Source: RGIG9151 sp963635575
GTDB taxonomy: Bacteria > Bacillota > Clostridia > TANB77 > RGIG9151
DNA: 58,815 bases
Reading direction: 5' to 3'
Assembly: GCA_963635575.1 (NCBI GenBank)
Contig: CAVHFU010000005.1
Location: 1 to 58,815, forward strand
Part shown: positions 33,341-42,941 of the stretch, in pieces
Numbering within the stretch: the first letter of the stretch is position 1
Layout of the letters: each line of letters begins with the position of its first letter
Made by a program: the position numbers and the translations under genes
Notes under the pieces: model-generated
Seen by the model: only the letters and a program-made list of their open reading frames with translations
Database searches by the model: none
Told to the model about the DNA's origin: nothing

Positions 33341-35107
33341 ATGCAAAAAAAGAAAAAAATAATAATCATTGGAGTGGTAGTCGTAGCATTAATCGGAGGT
33401 GTGGTGTTCGCATTTACCAGAGGAGGTAATACATCAAAAACAGTTATAACTAAAGTAACTGCACAAAAGGGCAACATAAGTAACACAATAAGTGGTTCAG
33501 GTACAGTAAATCCAATAGAGGATTATACAATTGTAACAACCGTAACAGGAGAAATATTGTCAGATAACGTAGAGATAGGTCAAGAGTATAAAAAAGGTGA
33601 TTTGTTATATGTAATAGACAATACAGACGCTAAAAACAACATAACAAAAGCTCAAAATTCATTAGAGAAACAGAAAATGTCTTATGAACAAGCAACAGAC
33701 AGTGTTGCAAACTTAACTGTAAGTGCTCCCTTTTCCGGAAGAATAGCAAACCTATATGTAGAAGAAGGGGACAGTATAAATAACGGAACAAAAATAGCGG
33801 ACTTAGTAGATTCCAATACACTGGTAGTGAAATTGCCATTTTTAGCAACAGACGCTAAAAACATAAACGGTGGAAATGAAGCTAAGGTATACTTAGAACT
33901 TTTAGGAGAAGAAACAACCGGAACAGTTCAAAAGGTAGCAACAGGAAGCTATACAAACTCATACGGTGCAATAGTTACAGATATAGAAATAAGTTTTAAG
34001 AATCCAGGCAACCTACTATCCGGTGAATTGGTATCTGCAACAGTAGGAAACTATGCATGTAATTCTACCGGAACAGCAAGTTATAAAAATGAAACAACAT
34101 TAACAGCAAAAACATCCGGAACTATCAAAAGTCTTAACTTTTCAAACGGAGACTTAGTAAATAATGGAGACATTATCTTAACAATAACAAACGATTCAAC
34201 ATTGCTTACTAAAAAATCGGCGCAACTTTCACTAAGTGAAGCCGAGATTTCACTTGAAGAAGCAAATGAAGCCTATAACGATTGTACAGTTTTAAGTCCA
34301 ATAGACGGAACAGTTACATATAAGTACTATAAAGCCGGAGATGAACTCACAAGAACAGAATCAACAACATTGGCAGTTATAGCAGATATGAGTAAATTAT
34401 CATTCAGTATGAGCATAGATGAGTTAGATATAAAAAGCATTAAACTTGGTCAAAAGGTTATAGTTACAGCAGACGCATTAACAGGTCAGGAATTTGAAGG
34501 AGAAATTACAAACATAAGTATAGTAGGTTCTACTTCAAGTGGAGTTACAACTTATCCGGTTACAGTAGTTATATCGGACTATGACGGGTTATTACCAGGA
34601 ATGAATGTAACAGCGGAAATTGTGTCCGAAGAAGTAACTGATGTAATTATGGTGCCAACATCTGCCGTATCTCGTGGAGACGTTGTATTGGTAAAAGAAG
34701 AGTATGCTAATTCTTTAGAAGTGAATAAAAATAAGACATCAACCGAGAGCGAGGAAGATAGCCAAAAGAAAACAACATCTCCCGGAGAAATAGTAGAGAT
34801 GAGAAATACACCAGAAGGCTATAAATATATAAAAGTTACAACAGGACTTAGCAGTTCAGACTATATAGAGATAAAAAAAGGGCTAAGTGAAGGAGCTGAA
34901 GTATATGTGGTTTCAACGGTAAGCGAGAAAAATTCAAATTCATCATCCTCATCAACATCTAACGGAATGTTTGGAATGAGTGGAGGAGCTTCAATGGGAG
35001 CAATGTCTATGGGAGATATGGGCGGAGGTTCTTTCCCAAGCGGAGGAGGTAACTTCTCCGGTAGCGGTCAAGGAGGAAACAGAGGCGGAATGCCGGGAGG
35101 TAGATAA
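33341..35107 (+). CDS. Efflux adaptor protein, HlyD/MacA type
   Basis: A membrane-fusion-like subunit of an ABC exporter. A transmembrane segment (about residues 5-25) is followed by biotinyl-lipoyl halves (GSGTVNPIEDYTI; LSPIDGTVTYKYYKAGDE), a short coiled coil and a beta-barrel (LPGMNVTAEIVSEEV). The lipoyl motif seems duplicated (SAPFSGRIANLYVEEGD and SPIDGTV). The last 60 residues are Ser/Gly/Met-rich low complexity. 588 residues, long for the family. With no outer membrane expected in this group, the adaptor probably works as an extracellular chaperone of the exporter. It is followed two bases later by the ATPase gene. Confidence 0.9.
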   Translation: MQKKKKIIIIGVVVVALIGGVVFAFTRGGNTSKTVITKVTAQKGNISNTISGSGTVNPIEDYTIVTTVTGEILSDNVEIGQEYKKGDLLYVIDNTDAKNNITKAQNSLEKQKMSYEQATDSVANLTVSAPFSGRIANLYVEEGDSINNGTKIADLVDSNTLVVKLPFLATDAKNINGGNEAKVYLELLGEETTGTVQKVATGSYTNSYGAIVTDIEISFKNPGNLLSGELVSATVGNYACNSTGTASYKNETTLTAKTSGTIKSLNFSNGDLVNNGDIILTITNDSTLLTKKSAQLSLSEAEISLEEANEAYNDCTVLSPIDGTVTYKYYKAGDELTRTESTTLAVIADMSKLSFSMSIDELDIKSIKLGQKVIVTADALTGQEFEGEITNISIVGSTSSGVTTYPVTVVISDYDGLLPGMNVTAEIVSEEVTDVIMVPTSAVSRGDVVLVKEEYANSLEVNKNKTSTESEEDSQKKTTSPGEIVEMRNTPEGYKYIKVTTGLSSSDYIEIKKGLSEGAEVYVVSTVSEKNSNSSSSSTSNGMFGMSGGASMGAMSMGDMGGGSFPSGGGNFSGSGQGGNRGGMPGGR

Positions 35108-35109
35108 TT

Positions 35110-35784
35110 ATGATAGAATTCAAAAACATTTATAAGATTTACCAAGTAGGTGATAGCGAAGTAAGAGCAGTAGATAATGTATCTTTTAAAATCGAAAAAG
35201 GGGAATTCGTCGCAATAGTTGGTCAGTCTGGTTCGGGGAAATCTACTTGTATGAATATAATAGGTGCGTTAGACGTTCCTACGAGCGGAGAGTATTTATT
35301 AAATGGGAAAGATGTAAGTCATTATACAGATAACCAACTAGCCGAGATAAGAAACCAAACTTTAGGCTTTATATTTCAGCAATACAATTTAATAGCAAAA
35401 CTAAATGTATATGAAAATGTTGAATTGCCGTTACTTTATAGGAATATGACAGCAGAAGAAAGAAAAAAGCGAGTCATGGAATCCTTAGAAAAAGTAGGGC
35501 TAAAAGAGAGAGTACATCATATGCCTAATCAATTATCCGGTGGCCAGCAACAAAGAGTTTCTATTGCTAGGGCGTTAGCTACACATCCTTCTATTATACT
35601 GGCGGATGAGCCAACAGGAGCGTTAGATTCTAAAACAGGTCATGAAGTTTTAGAGTTCTTAAAACAATTAAACAATGAAGGGAACACAATAGTTTTAATT
35701 ACGCACGATTTAGGTATTGCTGCTGAAGCCAAAAGAATAATAAGAATTCAAGATGGAAAGGTAATTAGTGATAAATGTGCTTAA
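35110..35784 (+). CDS. ABC transporter ATPase, MacB/LolD type
   Basis: Energises the adjacent permease. Walker A GQSGSGKST (38-46), Q-loop FQQYN, signature LSGGQQQR (about 142), Walker B ILADEPTGALD (about 163) and the H-loop ITHD. 224 residues, standard. GGGAGGT in the end of the adaptor gene is the ribosome site, so translation is coupled. Confidence 0.95.
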   Translation: MIEFKNIYKIYQVGDSEVRAVDNVSFKIEKGEFVAIVGQSGSGKSTCMNIIGALDVPTSGEYLLNGKDVSHYTDNQLAEIRNQTLGFIFQQYNLIAKLNVYENVELPLLYRNMTAEERKKRVMESLEKVGLKERVHHMPNQLSGGQQQRVSIARALATHPSIILADEPTGALDSKTGHEVLEFLKQLNNEGNTIVLITHDLGIAAEAKRIIRIQDGKVISDKCA

Positions 35785-35807
35785 AAAAGTAGGAAAGGAA
35801 AACGTAT

Positions 35808-36983
35808 ATGAATGTAAAGCAATCATTTAAATTAGCTATAAAGAGTATTTCTACAAGTAAATTTAGATCTTTTCTAACAATGCTTGGAATTATAATCGGT
35901 GTAGCGGCGGTAATTGTATTGGTAAGCTTGGTAGATGGATTCTCTAAAGATATGACTTCTTCCTTTGAAGCGATGGGTACGAACCTAATAACTGTTAGCG
36001 TTATGGGGAGAGGAAACAATACAAAAATTACACCGTCAGATATGATGAACTTCGCAAGTGAAAATGATGACGTTATATCTGCAGTATCTCCACTTGTTAC
36101 AGTTTCTGCAACAATAAAACGTGGAAGTGAGAATTTAACTTCTACAGTATATGGAGCTAGTGAGTATTATGATAAGATAAAAAGTTATGAAGTAGAAAGT
36201 GGAAGGTTTATTCAGTACATAGATATAGAGAAAAGACAAAAGGTGTGTGTTATAGGAAAGTATATCGCAAATGAATTGTTCCCAAGTGGGGAAATAGTTG
36301 GGGAAGATATAAAAATAAACGGTGAGAAGTATACGGTTGTTGGTGTAATTAAAGCTAAGCAAGAAGCAGAAGAGGGCGGAAGCGATGATATGCTGATTAT
36401 CCCATATACAACTGCGTCAAGACTATCCAGAATGGCATCTGTTTCTAGTTATAGTTTTAGTGCATCGAATAAAGATGTGGTTAGTGAGGCACAAAGCAGG
36501 ATAGAAGCGTATTTATTTGGTGTATTTAACAATACGAACTACTATAATGTGTATAACCAAGCAGATTCACTTGAACAAATTAATGAACTTTCAAGTACGC
36601 TTACATTGGTTTTAGTTGGTGTTGCAGGAATATCTTTGTTAGTTGGCGGTATTGGTATTATGAATATAATGCTAGTGTCTGTTACGGAACGTACGAGGGA
36701 GATTGGTATTAGAAAGTCTTTAGGTGGAAAAAGGAGAGATATTTTACTTCAATTCGTGATAGAGGCGGGAACAACTAGCGCACTTGGCGGAGTTTTAGGA
36801 ATTATATTTGGATGTGTTGTTGCATACTTTGCAGGTAAGTTACTTGATATGACTACGGTTATATCTGTTAATGCAATTATAATAGCATTTTCAGTGTCTG
36901 TTGGTATTGGAATTATATTCGGATACTTCCCGGCGGCAAAAGCATCAAAGCTTAATCCAATAGACGCATTAAGACATGATTAA
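35808..36983 (+). CDS. ABC transporter permease, MacB/FtsX type
   Basis: The start KLAIKSISTSKFRSFLTMLGIIIGVAAVI holds the first transmembrane helix. A large extracellular MacB_PCD-like domain follows, then three C-terminal helices with the FtsX signature MLVSVTERTREIGIRKSLGGKRRDI. 391 residues. Together with the adaptor and ATPase it forms a mechanotransmission-type exporter for peptides, toxins or drugs; the substrate is unknown. Confidence 0.93.
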   Translation: MNVKQSFKLAIKSISTSKFRSFLTMLGIIIGVAAVIVLVSLVDGFSKDMTSSFEAMGTNLITVSVMGRGNNTKITPSDMMNFASENDDVISAVSPLVTVSATIKRGSENLTSTVYGASEYYDKIKSYEVESGRFIQYIDIEKRQKVCVIGKYIANELFPSGEIVGEDIKINGEKYTVVGVIKAKQEAEEGGSDDMLIIPYTTASRLSRMASVSSYSFSASNKDVVSEAQSRIEAYLFGVFNNTNYYNVYNQADSLEQINELSSTLTLVLVGVAGISLLVGGIGIMNIMLVSVTERTREIGIRKSLGGKRRDILLQFVIEAGTTSALGGVLGIIFGCVVAYFAGKLLDMTTVISVNAIIIAFSVSVGIGIIFGYFPAAKASKLNPIDALRHD

Positions 36984-36997
36984 GGAGGAATAGAAAA

Positions 36998-38827
36998 ATG
37001 AAAAAAATAGTTTCACTAGTTATATGCTGTTTAGTTTTTATGAGTTTTTCATTTGCAGAGAACATATCTGTTGATGATGTTAAATTAATACTAAGCGGTA
37101 TGGAGATTATAGATAGCAGTGATGAAGTAAGTGAAAATATTACAAGGGCAGAGCTTGCTAAAATTTTGGTAAAGGCATCTACTGATGCAAGTTTAGCCGA
37201 TTTAACGAGTAGGATTTCGGTGTTTTCGGATGTGCCGTATAGCTATGGAGGAGCTAATTATATAAGAATATCCGCTATAAACGGATATCTAACCGCATAT
37301 TCTGACGGCGAGTTTAAACCACTAAATATAGTAAAGAATGAAGAAGCAGTAACAGCTGTATTAAAGCTTCTTGGCTATACTAATAAGGATTTTACACAGT
37401 CATATCCATATGAACAGTTATCTATTGCTAAAGATATAGGGCTTACAGACGGAATAGACACAACAATAGGAAATAGCATAACAAGAGACAACTTATACAG
37501 GTTAATTTATAATGCCTTGTCATGTAATACAAAAACAACAGGTAAAAAGTATATAGAGACTTTAGGCTATACTTTAACATCTGAAACCGTAGCTTTGGGG
37601 GATGTAATGTCTAAAAATGTAGAAGGACCTATAACTTATGCAAACGGAGATTTATATGAGATAACCGGCTTAACTAATCCGACTGTATATATTAACGGAG
37701 AAAGAAAAGATATTGATGATATAGAACTTTATGATGTTTTATATTATAGCAAGAATAGTAATACTATTTGGGCATATAGAGAAAAGGTAACAGGAATGGT
37801 AGAAGAAATAAAACCTAATAAGGAAGCACCTACATCTGTAACTATTTCAGGGAAAACATATAAATTATCTACATATTCTGCACAAAAAGCATTTGGAGTT
37901 TCAGGAATTAGCCTGGGAAATATGGTTACTGTTTTATTAGATAGGAATAACGAAGTATCTGATGTTTACTTAACAGAAGCTTTGTATTCGGAGCAAGTAG
38001 GGGTAATATTATCTACCGGTAAAAAAGAAAAAATGCAAACTGATGGAAACAGTAAAGTTACATATTATGCAACAGTATTACTTTCAACAGGCGAAACGAT
38101 AGATGTTTCTACAAGTAGCAATTACAGTAAAAAAGTAGGATATACTGCAAAGATTTCATACAAAAACGGCAAGGTTTCTATATATTCCACAAGCAAGACA
38201 ACAGATATTTCAGGTTTGTTTAATTTAGATGCGAAAACAATAGGAAGTAAAAACAAAATAAGCGATAGTGTGAAAATATTGGAAGTAGATGAGTTTGGAA
38301 ATACATTAACTGTGTATCCCAATAGACTTGATGGAGTTTATATAGCCAAAGAAGATATTGCACTTGTTACGAAAAACAGTAAAGGTGAAATAGAGAGCAT
38401 GATAATAAAAGATGTTACCGGCGATACGGCAAAGTACGGAATTTTAGAAAGTGTAAATGAAGGACGTGATAATGAGACCTATACTTGTACGATAGATGGT
38501 AATTCGAAAGATTACTCTAACAGTGACATTTCATTTTCTGTTAAAGAAGGCCCTGTACAAGTTTATTTAGAAGATCAGTCTTTAGGGAAGATTAAAAACT
38601 TGGAAAAGGTTGAAGGAAGTATAGTGAATGTAAATAATTCCTATGTGGAAAATTCAAAAGGAGAAAGGTTAAAGGTTGCGAGTGATGTGGTTGTGTATTT
38701 AAGAGAAAATTCCGAATACAATTTATCTACAATGGATGAAGCAATGAGCGGAGAGTATAATGTTTTGGCTTATTACGATAAGGAGGAAAAAGAAGGAGGA
38801 CGTGTAAGAGTAATAGTAATTTTATAG
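36998..38827 (+). CDS. Secreted S-layer homology (SLH) domain protein
   Basis: A signal peptide (KKIVSLVICCLVFMSFSFA) precedes SLH-like repeats in about residues 30-180: NITRAELAKILV, FSDVPYSYGGANYI, GYLTAYSDGEFKPLN and a third partial repeat. The rest (180-609) is beta-rich with repeated small strands and no known enzyme motif. SLH domains bind pyruvylated wall polymers. It starts 15 bases after the permease behind AAGGAGG, so it belongs to the exporter operon and may be its cargo or an extracellular partner. A strong terminator follows. Confidence 0.85.
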   Translation: MKKIVSLVICCLVFMSFSFAENISVDDVKLILSGMEIIDSSDEVSENITRAELAKILVKASTDASLADLTSRISVFSDVPYSYGGANYIRISAINGYLTAYSDGEFKPLNIVKNEEAVTAVLKLLGYTNKDFTQSYPYEQLSIAKDIGLTDGIDTTIGNSITRDNLYRLIYNALSCNTKTTGKKYIETLGYTLTSETVALGDVMSKNVEGPITYANGDLYEITGLTNPTVYINGERKDIDDIELYDVLYYSKNSNTIWAYREKVTGMVEEIKPNKEAPTSVTISGKTYKLSTYSAQKAFGVSGISLGNMVTVLLDRNNEVSDVYLTEALYSEQVGVILSTGKKEKMQTDGNSKVTYYATVLLSTGETIDVSTSSNYSKKVGYTAKISYKNGKVSIYSTSKTTDISGLFNLDAKTIGSKNKISDSVKILEVDEFGNTLTVYPNRLDGVYIAKEDIALVTKNSKGEIESMIIKDVTGDTAKYGILESVNEGRDNETYTCTIDGNSKDYSNSDISFSVKEGPVQVYLEDQSLGKIKNLEKVEGSIVNVNNSYVENSKGERLKVASDVVVYLRENSEYNLSTMDEAMSGEYNVLAYYDKEEKEGGRVRVIVIL

Positions 38828-38862
38828 CAAGGTGTTGCTTTCTGCTCGACGAGATTAATTAG

Positions 38863-38908
38863 AAGAGACTATAAAAGTTAATTTTTACAGTCTCTTTTGT
38901 TTTTTTAA
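38863..38908 (+). terminator. Intrinsic terminator of the exporter-SLH operon
   Basis: A 14-bp stem with one mismatch, starting AAGAGACT and closing AGTCTCTT, followed by TTGTTTTTTT. Confidence 0.88.
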
Positions 38909-38970
38909 ATTAATAGAAATTATATAACTTGCCGATACAAATAATGGTTTTTGTAGAATGGAGGAGAACA

Positions 38971-40143
38971 ATGGAAAATTATACGATTTTTTTGAACTTG
39001 GCTATAATTTTACTTTTTGCAAAATTGTTTGGAATAATTGCAACTAAAATTGGAGTCCCATCAGTTGTAGGTGAAATTATTGCCGGAATAGTTATTGGCC
39101 CAACTGTACTAAATTTGGTCGGACCTAGTGACTTCTTAATTGAAATGGCAGAAATAGGTGTTATTTTGCTAATGTTCTTGGCGGGATTGGAGACCGATTT
39201 AAACGAACTAAAAAAAGTCGGGTGGACGTCAGCATTAATTGCAATATGTGGTGTGATGGTACCACTAATTGGAGGAGCATGGCTATATATTGAATTTTAT
39301 AAAATTCCTTTTTACGATAGCGTGGGATTGTTGAAGGCAGTTTTTTTGGGTTGTGTACTTACTGCTACTTCTGTAAGTATCACGGTTCAAGTTTTACGAG
39401 AAATGGGAAAACTTAGAGGTAAAACGGGAACAGCAATTATGGGAGCTGCGATAATAGATGATGTTATTGGTATTGTATTACTTACATTTATATTAGGAAT
39501 AAGAGATGCATCTGTATCTCCGACAAGTGTTATAATTAAAACAATGGAATTTTTCGGTTTCTCGCTTATTGTTGGATTAATTGCATATTATGTATTTAGA
39601 AAGATTAGTGATTTTTTTCCAAGAACAAGGAGAATCCCAATAGCAGGTTTAGCACTTTGCTTCTTGCTTTCGTATGTAGCAGAAGTTTGGTTTGGTGTTG
39701 CCGATATAACTGGTGCATATATTGCCGGAATAATTTTATGCAATATTCGTGACGCTAAATTTATAGCTAATAAGTTAGATGTTAACTTATATATGCTTTT
39801 TGGACCGATATTTTTTACAAGCATAGGTTTTAAAACTGAAATAGGTTCTATAAGTAAGGATATGCTTATCTTTTCGGTATTATTTGTGTTAGTTGCGTGT
39901 GTTACTAAGATTATAGGATGTGGCTTAGCAGCAAAAGTATGTAAATTCAGTTGGAAAGATTCACTTAAAGTCGGTGTAGGTATGATGAATAGAGGAGAGG
40001 TTGCTTTGATAATTGCTCAAAAAGGTGTTGCAACCGGAATGTTAAATACAGTATTTTTTACTCCGATAGTTTTAATGATACTATTTGCGGCGATTATTAC
40101 TCCGATAGGACTTAAATTATTATATAATGGAGAAAAAGACTAG
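38971..40143 (+). CDS. Monovalent cation:proton antiporter, CPA2 type
   Basis: About twelve transmembrane helices, 390 residues. The N-terminal part shows VPSVVGEIIAGIVIGPTVL and LMFLAGLETDLNEL, and the ion-binding region is GAAIIDDVIGIVLL, as in KefB/NapA-type exchangers. There is no TrkA-N or other soluble regulatory domain. I chose ATG 38971 because GGAGGAGAAC precedes it. It probably exports Na+ or K+ against protons for pH and salt balance; the ion is not determined. Confidence 0.9.
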   Translation: MENYTIFLNLAIILLFAKLFGIIATKIGVPSVVGEIIAGIVIGPTVLNLVGPSDFLIEMAEIGVILLMFLAGLETDLNELKKVGWTSALIAICGVMVPLIGGAWLYIEFYKIPFYDSVGLLKAVFLGCVLTATSVSITVQVLREMGKLRGKTGTAIMGAAIIDDVIGIVLLTFILGIRDASVSPTSVIIKTMEFFGFSLIVGLIAYYVFRKISDFFPRTRRIPIAGLALCFLLSYVAEVWFGVADITGAYIAGIILCNIRDAKFIANKLDVNLYMLFGPIFFTSIGFKTEIGSISKDMLIFSVLFVLVACVTKIIGCGLAAKVCKFSWKDSLKVGVGMMNRGEVALIIAQKGVATGMLNTVFFTPIVLMILFAAIITPIGLKLLYNGEKD

Positions 40144-40165
40144 GTATAAAATGGAGGAATAGGAT

Positions 40166-40630
40166 ATGATTAATGACTTGGTTAATAAATTAATAGAGAA
40201 AAAATTAGTAATAGCTACCGCCGAATCTTGTACAGGTGGACTACTTGCAAAGAAAATTACTGATGTAAGTGGTTCATCTAAGGTGTTTGAAATGGGCTTG
40301 GTTTCATATGCAAATAGAATTAAAAATGAATTTCTAGAAGTGCCAAACGAGGTGCTAAATACGGTTGGAGCAGTGAGTGAAGAAACAGCCAAGCAAATGG
40401 CGATAGGTGTTGCTAAACTCGCCAAGTCAGATATTGGTGTTGGTATAACCGGAATCGCAGGACCGACAGGTGGAACTCAAAAGAAACCTGTTGGGCTTGT
40501 GTATTATTCAATTTATTTTAAGACTGAAGATAAACTTATAGTTAATAAATTACTTTTGAAAGGAAATAGGGATGAGATAAGGGAACGAACGACCGAAATT
40601 GTTATTGAAGAAGTTATGAAAAATATTTAG
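40166..40630 (+). CDS. pncC: Nicotinamide-nucleotide amidase (CinA C-terminal domain)
   Basis: Deamidates NMN to recycle the pyridine ring. It has ATAESCTGGLLAKKITDVSGSS and GVGITGIAGPTGGT, the CinA C-terminal pattern with catalytic serine and lysine. 154 residues, a stand-alone version without the CinA N-terminal pyrophosphatase. ATGGAGGA precedes ATG. It lies 22 bases after the antiporter, probably co-transcribed. Confidence 0.93.
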   Translation: MINDLVNKLIEKKLVIATAESCTGGLLAKKITDVSGSSKVFEMGLVSYANRIKNEFLEVPNEVLNTVGAVSEETAKQMAIGVAKLAKSDIGVGITGIAGPTGGTQKKPVGLVYYSIYFKTEDKLIVNKLLLKGNRDEIRERTTEIVIEEVMKNI

Positions 40631-40681
40631 AATTGTATAGAACGGTATCGATCGTTCTGCACTAAGTTAATTTTTCAGTAT

Positions 40682-40708
40682 AAAAAGAGGCTTTACAGCC
40701 TCTTTTTA
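40682..40708. terminator. Bidirectional terminator
   Basis: AAAAAGAGGCT / AGCCTCTTTTT stem with loop TTAC. It serves pncC and the convergent DUF5662 gene, whose stop is just beyond it. Confidence 0.9.
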
Positions 40709-40711
40709 TGT

Positions 40712-41287
40712 TTACGTCTTTTTTATTTTTTCCTCTGTGTATATTTTGGTTAAATTTTGGGCTGTTATTACAGCGTCAATACCTTTTTCAGCGACCTCCT
40801 CGTATACTCTTGTTATAGCATGTTCGATTGCCGGATGTACGTAGTGATTTGGAACGTTTTTCCAAAGCACAATTGCGTTTTCCCAATAACTAAGTTGGTA
40901 TTCTTTGATCCAAGCACTTTTCATATAATTCATGCCTGCTGCTAAGTTATCGCATATTAGTTCTGCCCAGTATTCATACGGCATTAGCTTTGCACCAAAC
41001 TCTAAGTTGGGGTCGATCCAATATTCTAGGTGATGTTTATTATACTTAATATGATGTTGCCACGCATTAGAGTGCCCTTTTGCTTTTTTACAGGCAAGTA
41101 TTGGACTTTGCTTTCCGTCGGTGTAATATCTGATTGATTCAAAAAGCTCAGTGGGTGAAAATTTTGAAAGATCGTGAGTAATGCCATGGAGTGGAATACC
41201 AGCTTTTTTCGTGAGCCTAAAAACTAACTTTTTGTGGGCTAATACTGTTTTGATGTGTGATGAAGCTCGATAAAAGAAATTGAACAT
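40712..41287 (-). CDS. DUF5662 family protein
   Basis: 191 residues matching DUF5662: HDLSKFSPTELFE near residue 38, NAWQHHIKYNKHHLEYW and MPYEYWAELICDNLAA. The conserved His/Asp residues (H-D, H-H, H-H, D) suggest a metal-dependent helical fold like HD-domain proteins, but no activity is established. GGGAGGC precedes the start, and a clean promoter lies upstream (41350-41378). It is a single-gene unit, divergent from tig. Confidence 0.82.
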   Translation of the reverse strand: MFNFFYRASSHIKTVLAHKKLVFRLTKKAGIPLHGITHDLSKFSPTELFESIRYYTDGKQSPILACKKAKGHSNAWQHHIKYNKHHLEYWIDPNLEFGAKLMPYEYWAELICDNLAAGMNYMKSAWIKEYQLSYWENAIVLWKNVPNHYVHPAIEHAITRVYEEVAEKGIDAVITAQNLTKIYTEEKIKKT

Positions 41288-41349
41288 TTTTGCCTCCCAA
41301 ACCTTACATAAAAAAATATGTAGTAACTATAATGAAAAATACGAAAAGT

Positions 41350-41378
41350 ATTTTATCACTGTGTAGACATAATGTCAA
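41350..41378 (-). promoter_or_regulatory. Sigma-A promoter of the DUF5662 gene
   Basis: On the minus strand TTGACA (41373-41378) and TAAAAT (41350-41355), 17-base spacer. Confidence 0.78.
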
Positions 41379-41399
41379 CAATCGCATAAAATTTAAATA

Positions 41400-41428
41400 T
41401 TGACCAAAATAAATTAATGTGATAAAAT
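41400..41428 (+). promoter_or_regulatory. Sigma-A promoter of tig-clpP-clpX
   Basis: TTGACC (41400-41405) and TAAAAT (41423-41428), 17-base spacer. The two -35 boxes of this divergent pair are only 21 bases apart. No CtsR direct repeat was seen. Confidence 0.78.
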
Positions 41429-41466
41429 AAGCCGTAAAATTGTAAAAGTGAAAGGAAGTTTTTTAA

Positions 41467-42912
41467 ATGAGTTCAAAAGTAGAAAGATTAGAAGCAAATA
41501 AGGTAAAGATTGAAATTACTGTATCTGCAAAGAATTTTACTGAAGCTATTGACAAAGCATTTAAGAAGAATGCGTCTAAGATTGCTATCCCAGGTTTCAG
41601 AAAGGGTAAGGCACCTAGAAATGTTATCGAAAGAACATACGGAAAAGAAGTTATGTATGAAGATGCTTTTAATATTTGCGCACAACCAGCATACGAAGTA
41701 GCAATTGATGAAAACAAATTATATCCTGTTGATAGACCACAAGTAGACATTCTTCAGATTGAAGATGGCAAAGATATGATTTTCACAGCTGAAGTTATTG
41801 TAAAACCTGAAGTAGAATTAGGAGAATATAAAGGTATAGAAGTTGTTAAAAAAGTACATAATGTCGGAGAAACTGATGTTGAAGATGAACTTAACTCTAT
41901 GAGAGAAAAGAACGCAAGACTTGTAACTGTTGAAGACAGAGAATTACAAAACGGTGATATTTCTAATATCGATTTCGAAGGCTTCGTTGACGGAGTAGCT
42001 TTTGAGGGTGGAAAAGGTACTAACTTTGAATTAACTATCGGAAGTGGTCAATTCATTCCTGGATTTGAAGAAAAACTTATCGGAATGAAGATTTCTGAAA
42101 CAAGAGAAATTGATGTTAAATTCCCTGACGAATATCATTCTGCTGATTTAGCAGGTAAAATGTCAATGTTTAAGGTTGTGTTAAATTCTATTAAATGCAA
42201 AGAATTACCTGCATTAGATGACGAATTTGCTAAGGATGTAAGTGAATTTGATACAATTGATGAATTACGTAAGGATTTAATGAATAAAATTGTAGAGAAA
42301 AATGAAAAATATATGAAACTTCAAGTTGAAGATGATGCTATAAAGGCTGTTGCAAAGAATGCTAAAATTGATGTTCCATCTGTTATGATTGACCATGAAG
42401 TAGACAATATGTTACAAGATTACAATTGGAGACTTCAAATGCAAGGTATGAACTTAGAAATGTACTTAAAGATGTTAAATATGGACATCAACACATTTAA
42501 GGCACAATTTAAGGATCAAGCTGAAGAAAGAGTAAGAGTTCAACTTACAATGGAAAAATTGGCTGAAGTTGAAAAGATTGAAGTTAGCAAGGAAGAAGTT
42601 GACGCTAAAATCAATGAAATGGCTAAAAACTATGGAGAAAAGGAAGATATGTTCAGAAATAGTTTAAAGGCTGAAGATATTAAATATTTTGAAGAAGAAA
42701 TTAAGGTTCAAAAGATTGCTGAATTTATAGTTTCTAACGCAAAGATTACTGAAGAAGTTTGTGAATGTCACGGCCATGATGAAGAAAAAGCTAAGAAGAC
42801 TACAAAGAAAACTACAACAAAGAAAACAGCTGAAAAGAGTGCTGAAGTTGAAACCGCTACAACAACAGAAGAAGCTCCTAAGAAGAGAGGCAGAAAGCCT
42901 AAGGCTGAATAA
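41467..42912 (+). CDS. tig: Trigger factor with Lys/Thr-rich C-terminal tail
   Basis: A ribosome-bound chaperone and prolyl isomerase. The ribosome-docking signature is GFRKGKAPR (about 38-46). An FKBP domain follows (GDISNIDFEGFVDG, GSGQFIPGFEEKLIGM), then the helical chaperone arms. The last 50 residues (432-481) are unusual: CECHGHDEEKAKK, then repeats of KKTT and a final KKRGRKPKAE resembling an AT-hook. 481 residues against about 430 for common homologues. AAAGGAAG precedes ATG. clpP and clpX follow, the standard order. Confidence 0.95.
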   Translation: MSSKVERLEANKVKIEITVSAKNFTEAIDKAFKKNASKIAIPGFRKGKAPRNVIERTYGKEVMYEDAFNICAQPAYEVAIDENKLYPVDRPQVDILQIEDGKDMIFTAEVIVKPEVELGEYKGIEVVKKVHNVGETDVEDELNSMREKNARLVTVEDRELQNGDISNIDFEGFVDGVAFEGGKGTNFELTIGSGQFIPGFEEKLIGMKISETREIDVKFPDEYHSADLAGKMSMFKVVLNSIKCKELPALDDEFAKDVSEFDTIDELRKDLMNKIVEKNEKYMKLQVEDDAIKAVAKNAKIDVPSVMIDHEVDNMLQDYNWRLQMQGMNLEMYLKMLNMDINTFKAQFKDQAEERVRVQLTMEKLAEVEKIEVSKEEVDAKINEMAKNYGEKEDMFRNSLKAEDIKYFEEEIKVQKIAEFIVSNAKITEEVCECHGHDEEKAKKTTKKTTTKKTAEKSAEVETATTTEEAPKKRGRKPKAE

Positions 42913-42941
42913 AATCTTTTTACTACAAAGGAGGAAAGGAT

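Noticed and set aside
40639..40658. Near-palindrome AGAACG..ATCGAT..CGTTCT after pncC
   Set aside because: It lies downstream of a gene and before a terminator, with no promoter next to it; the six-bp arms are short. Not enough to call an operator.
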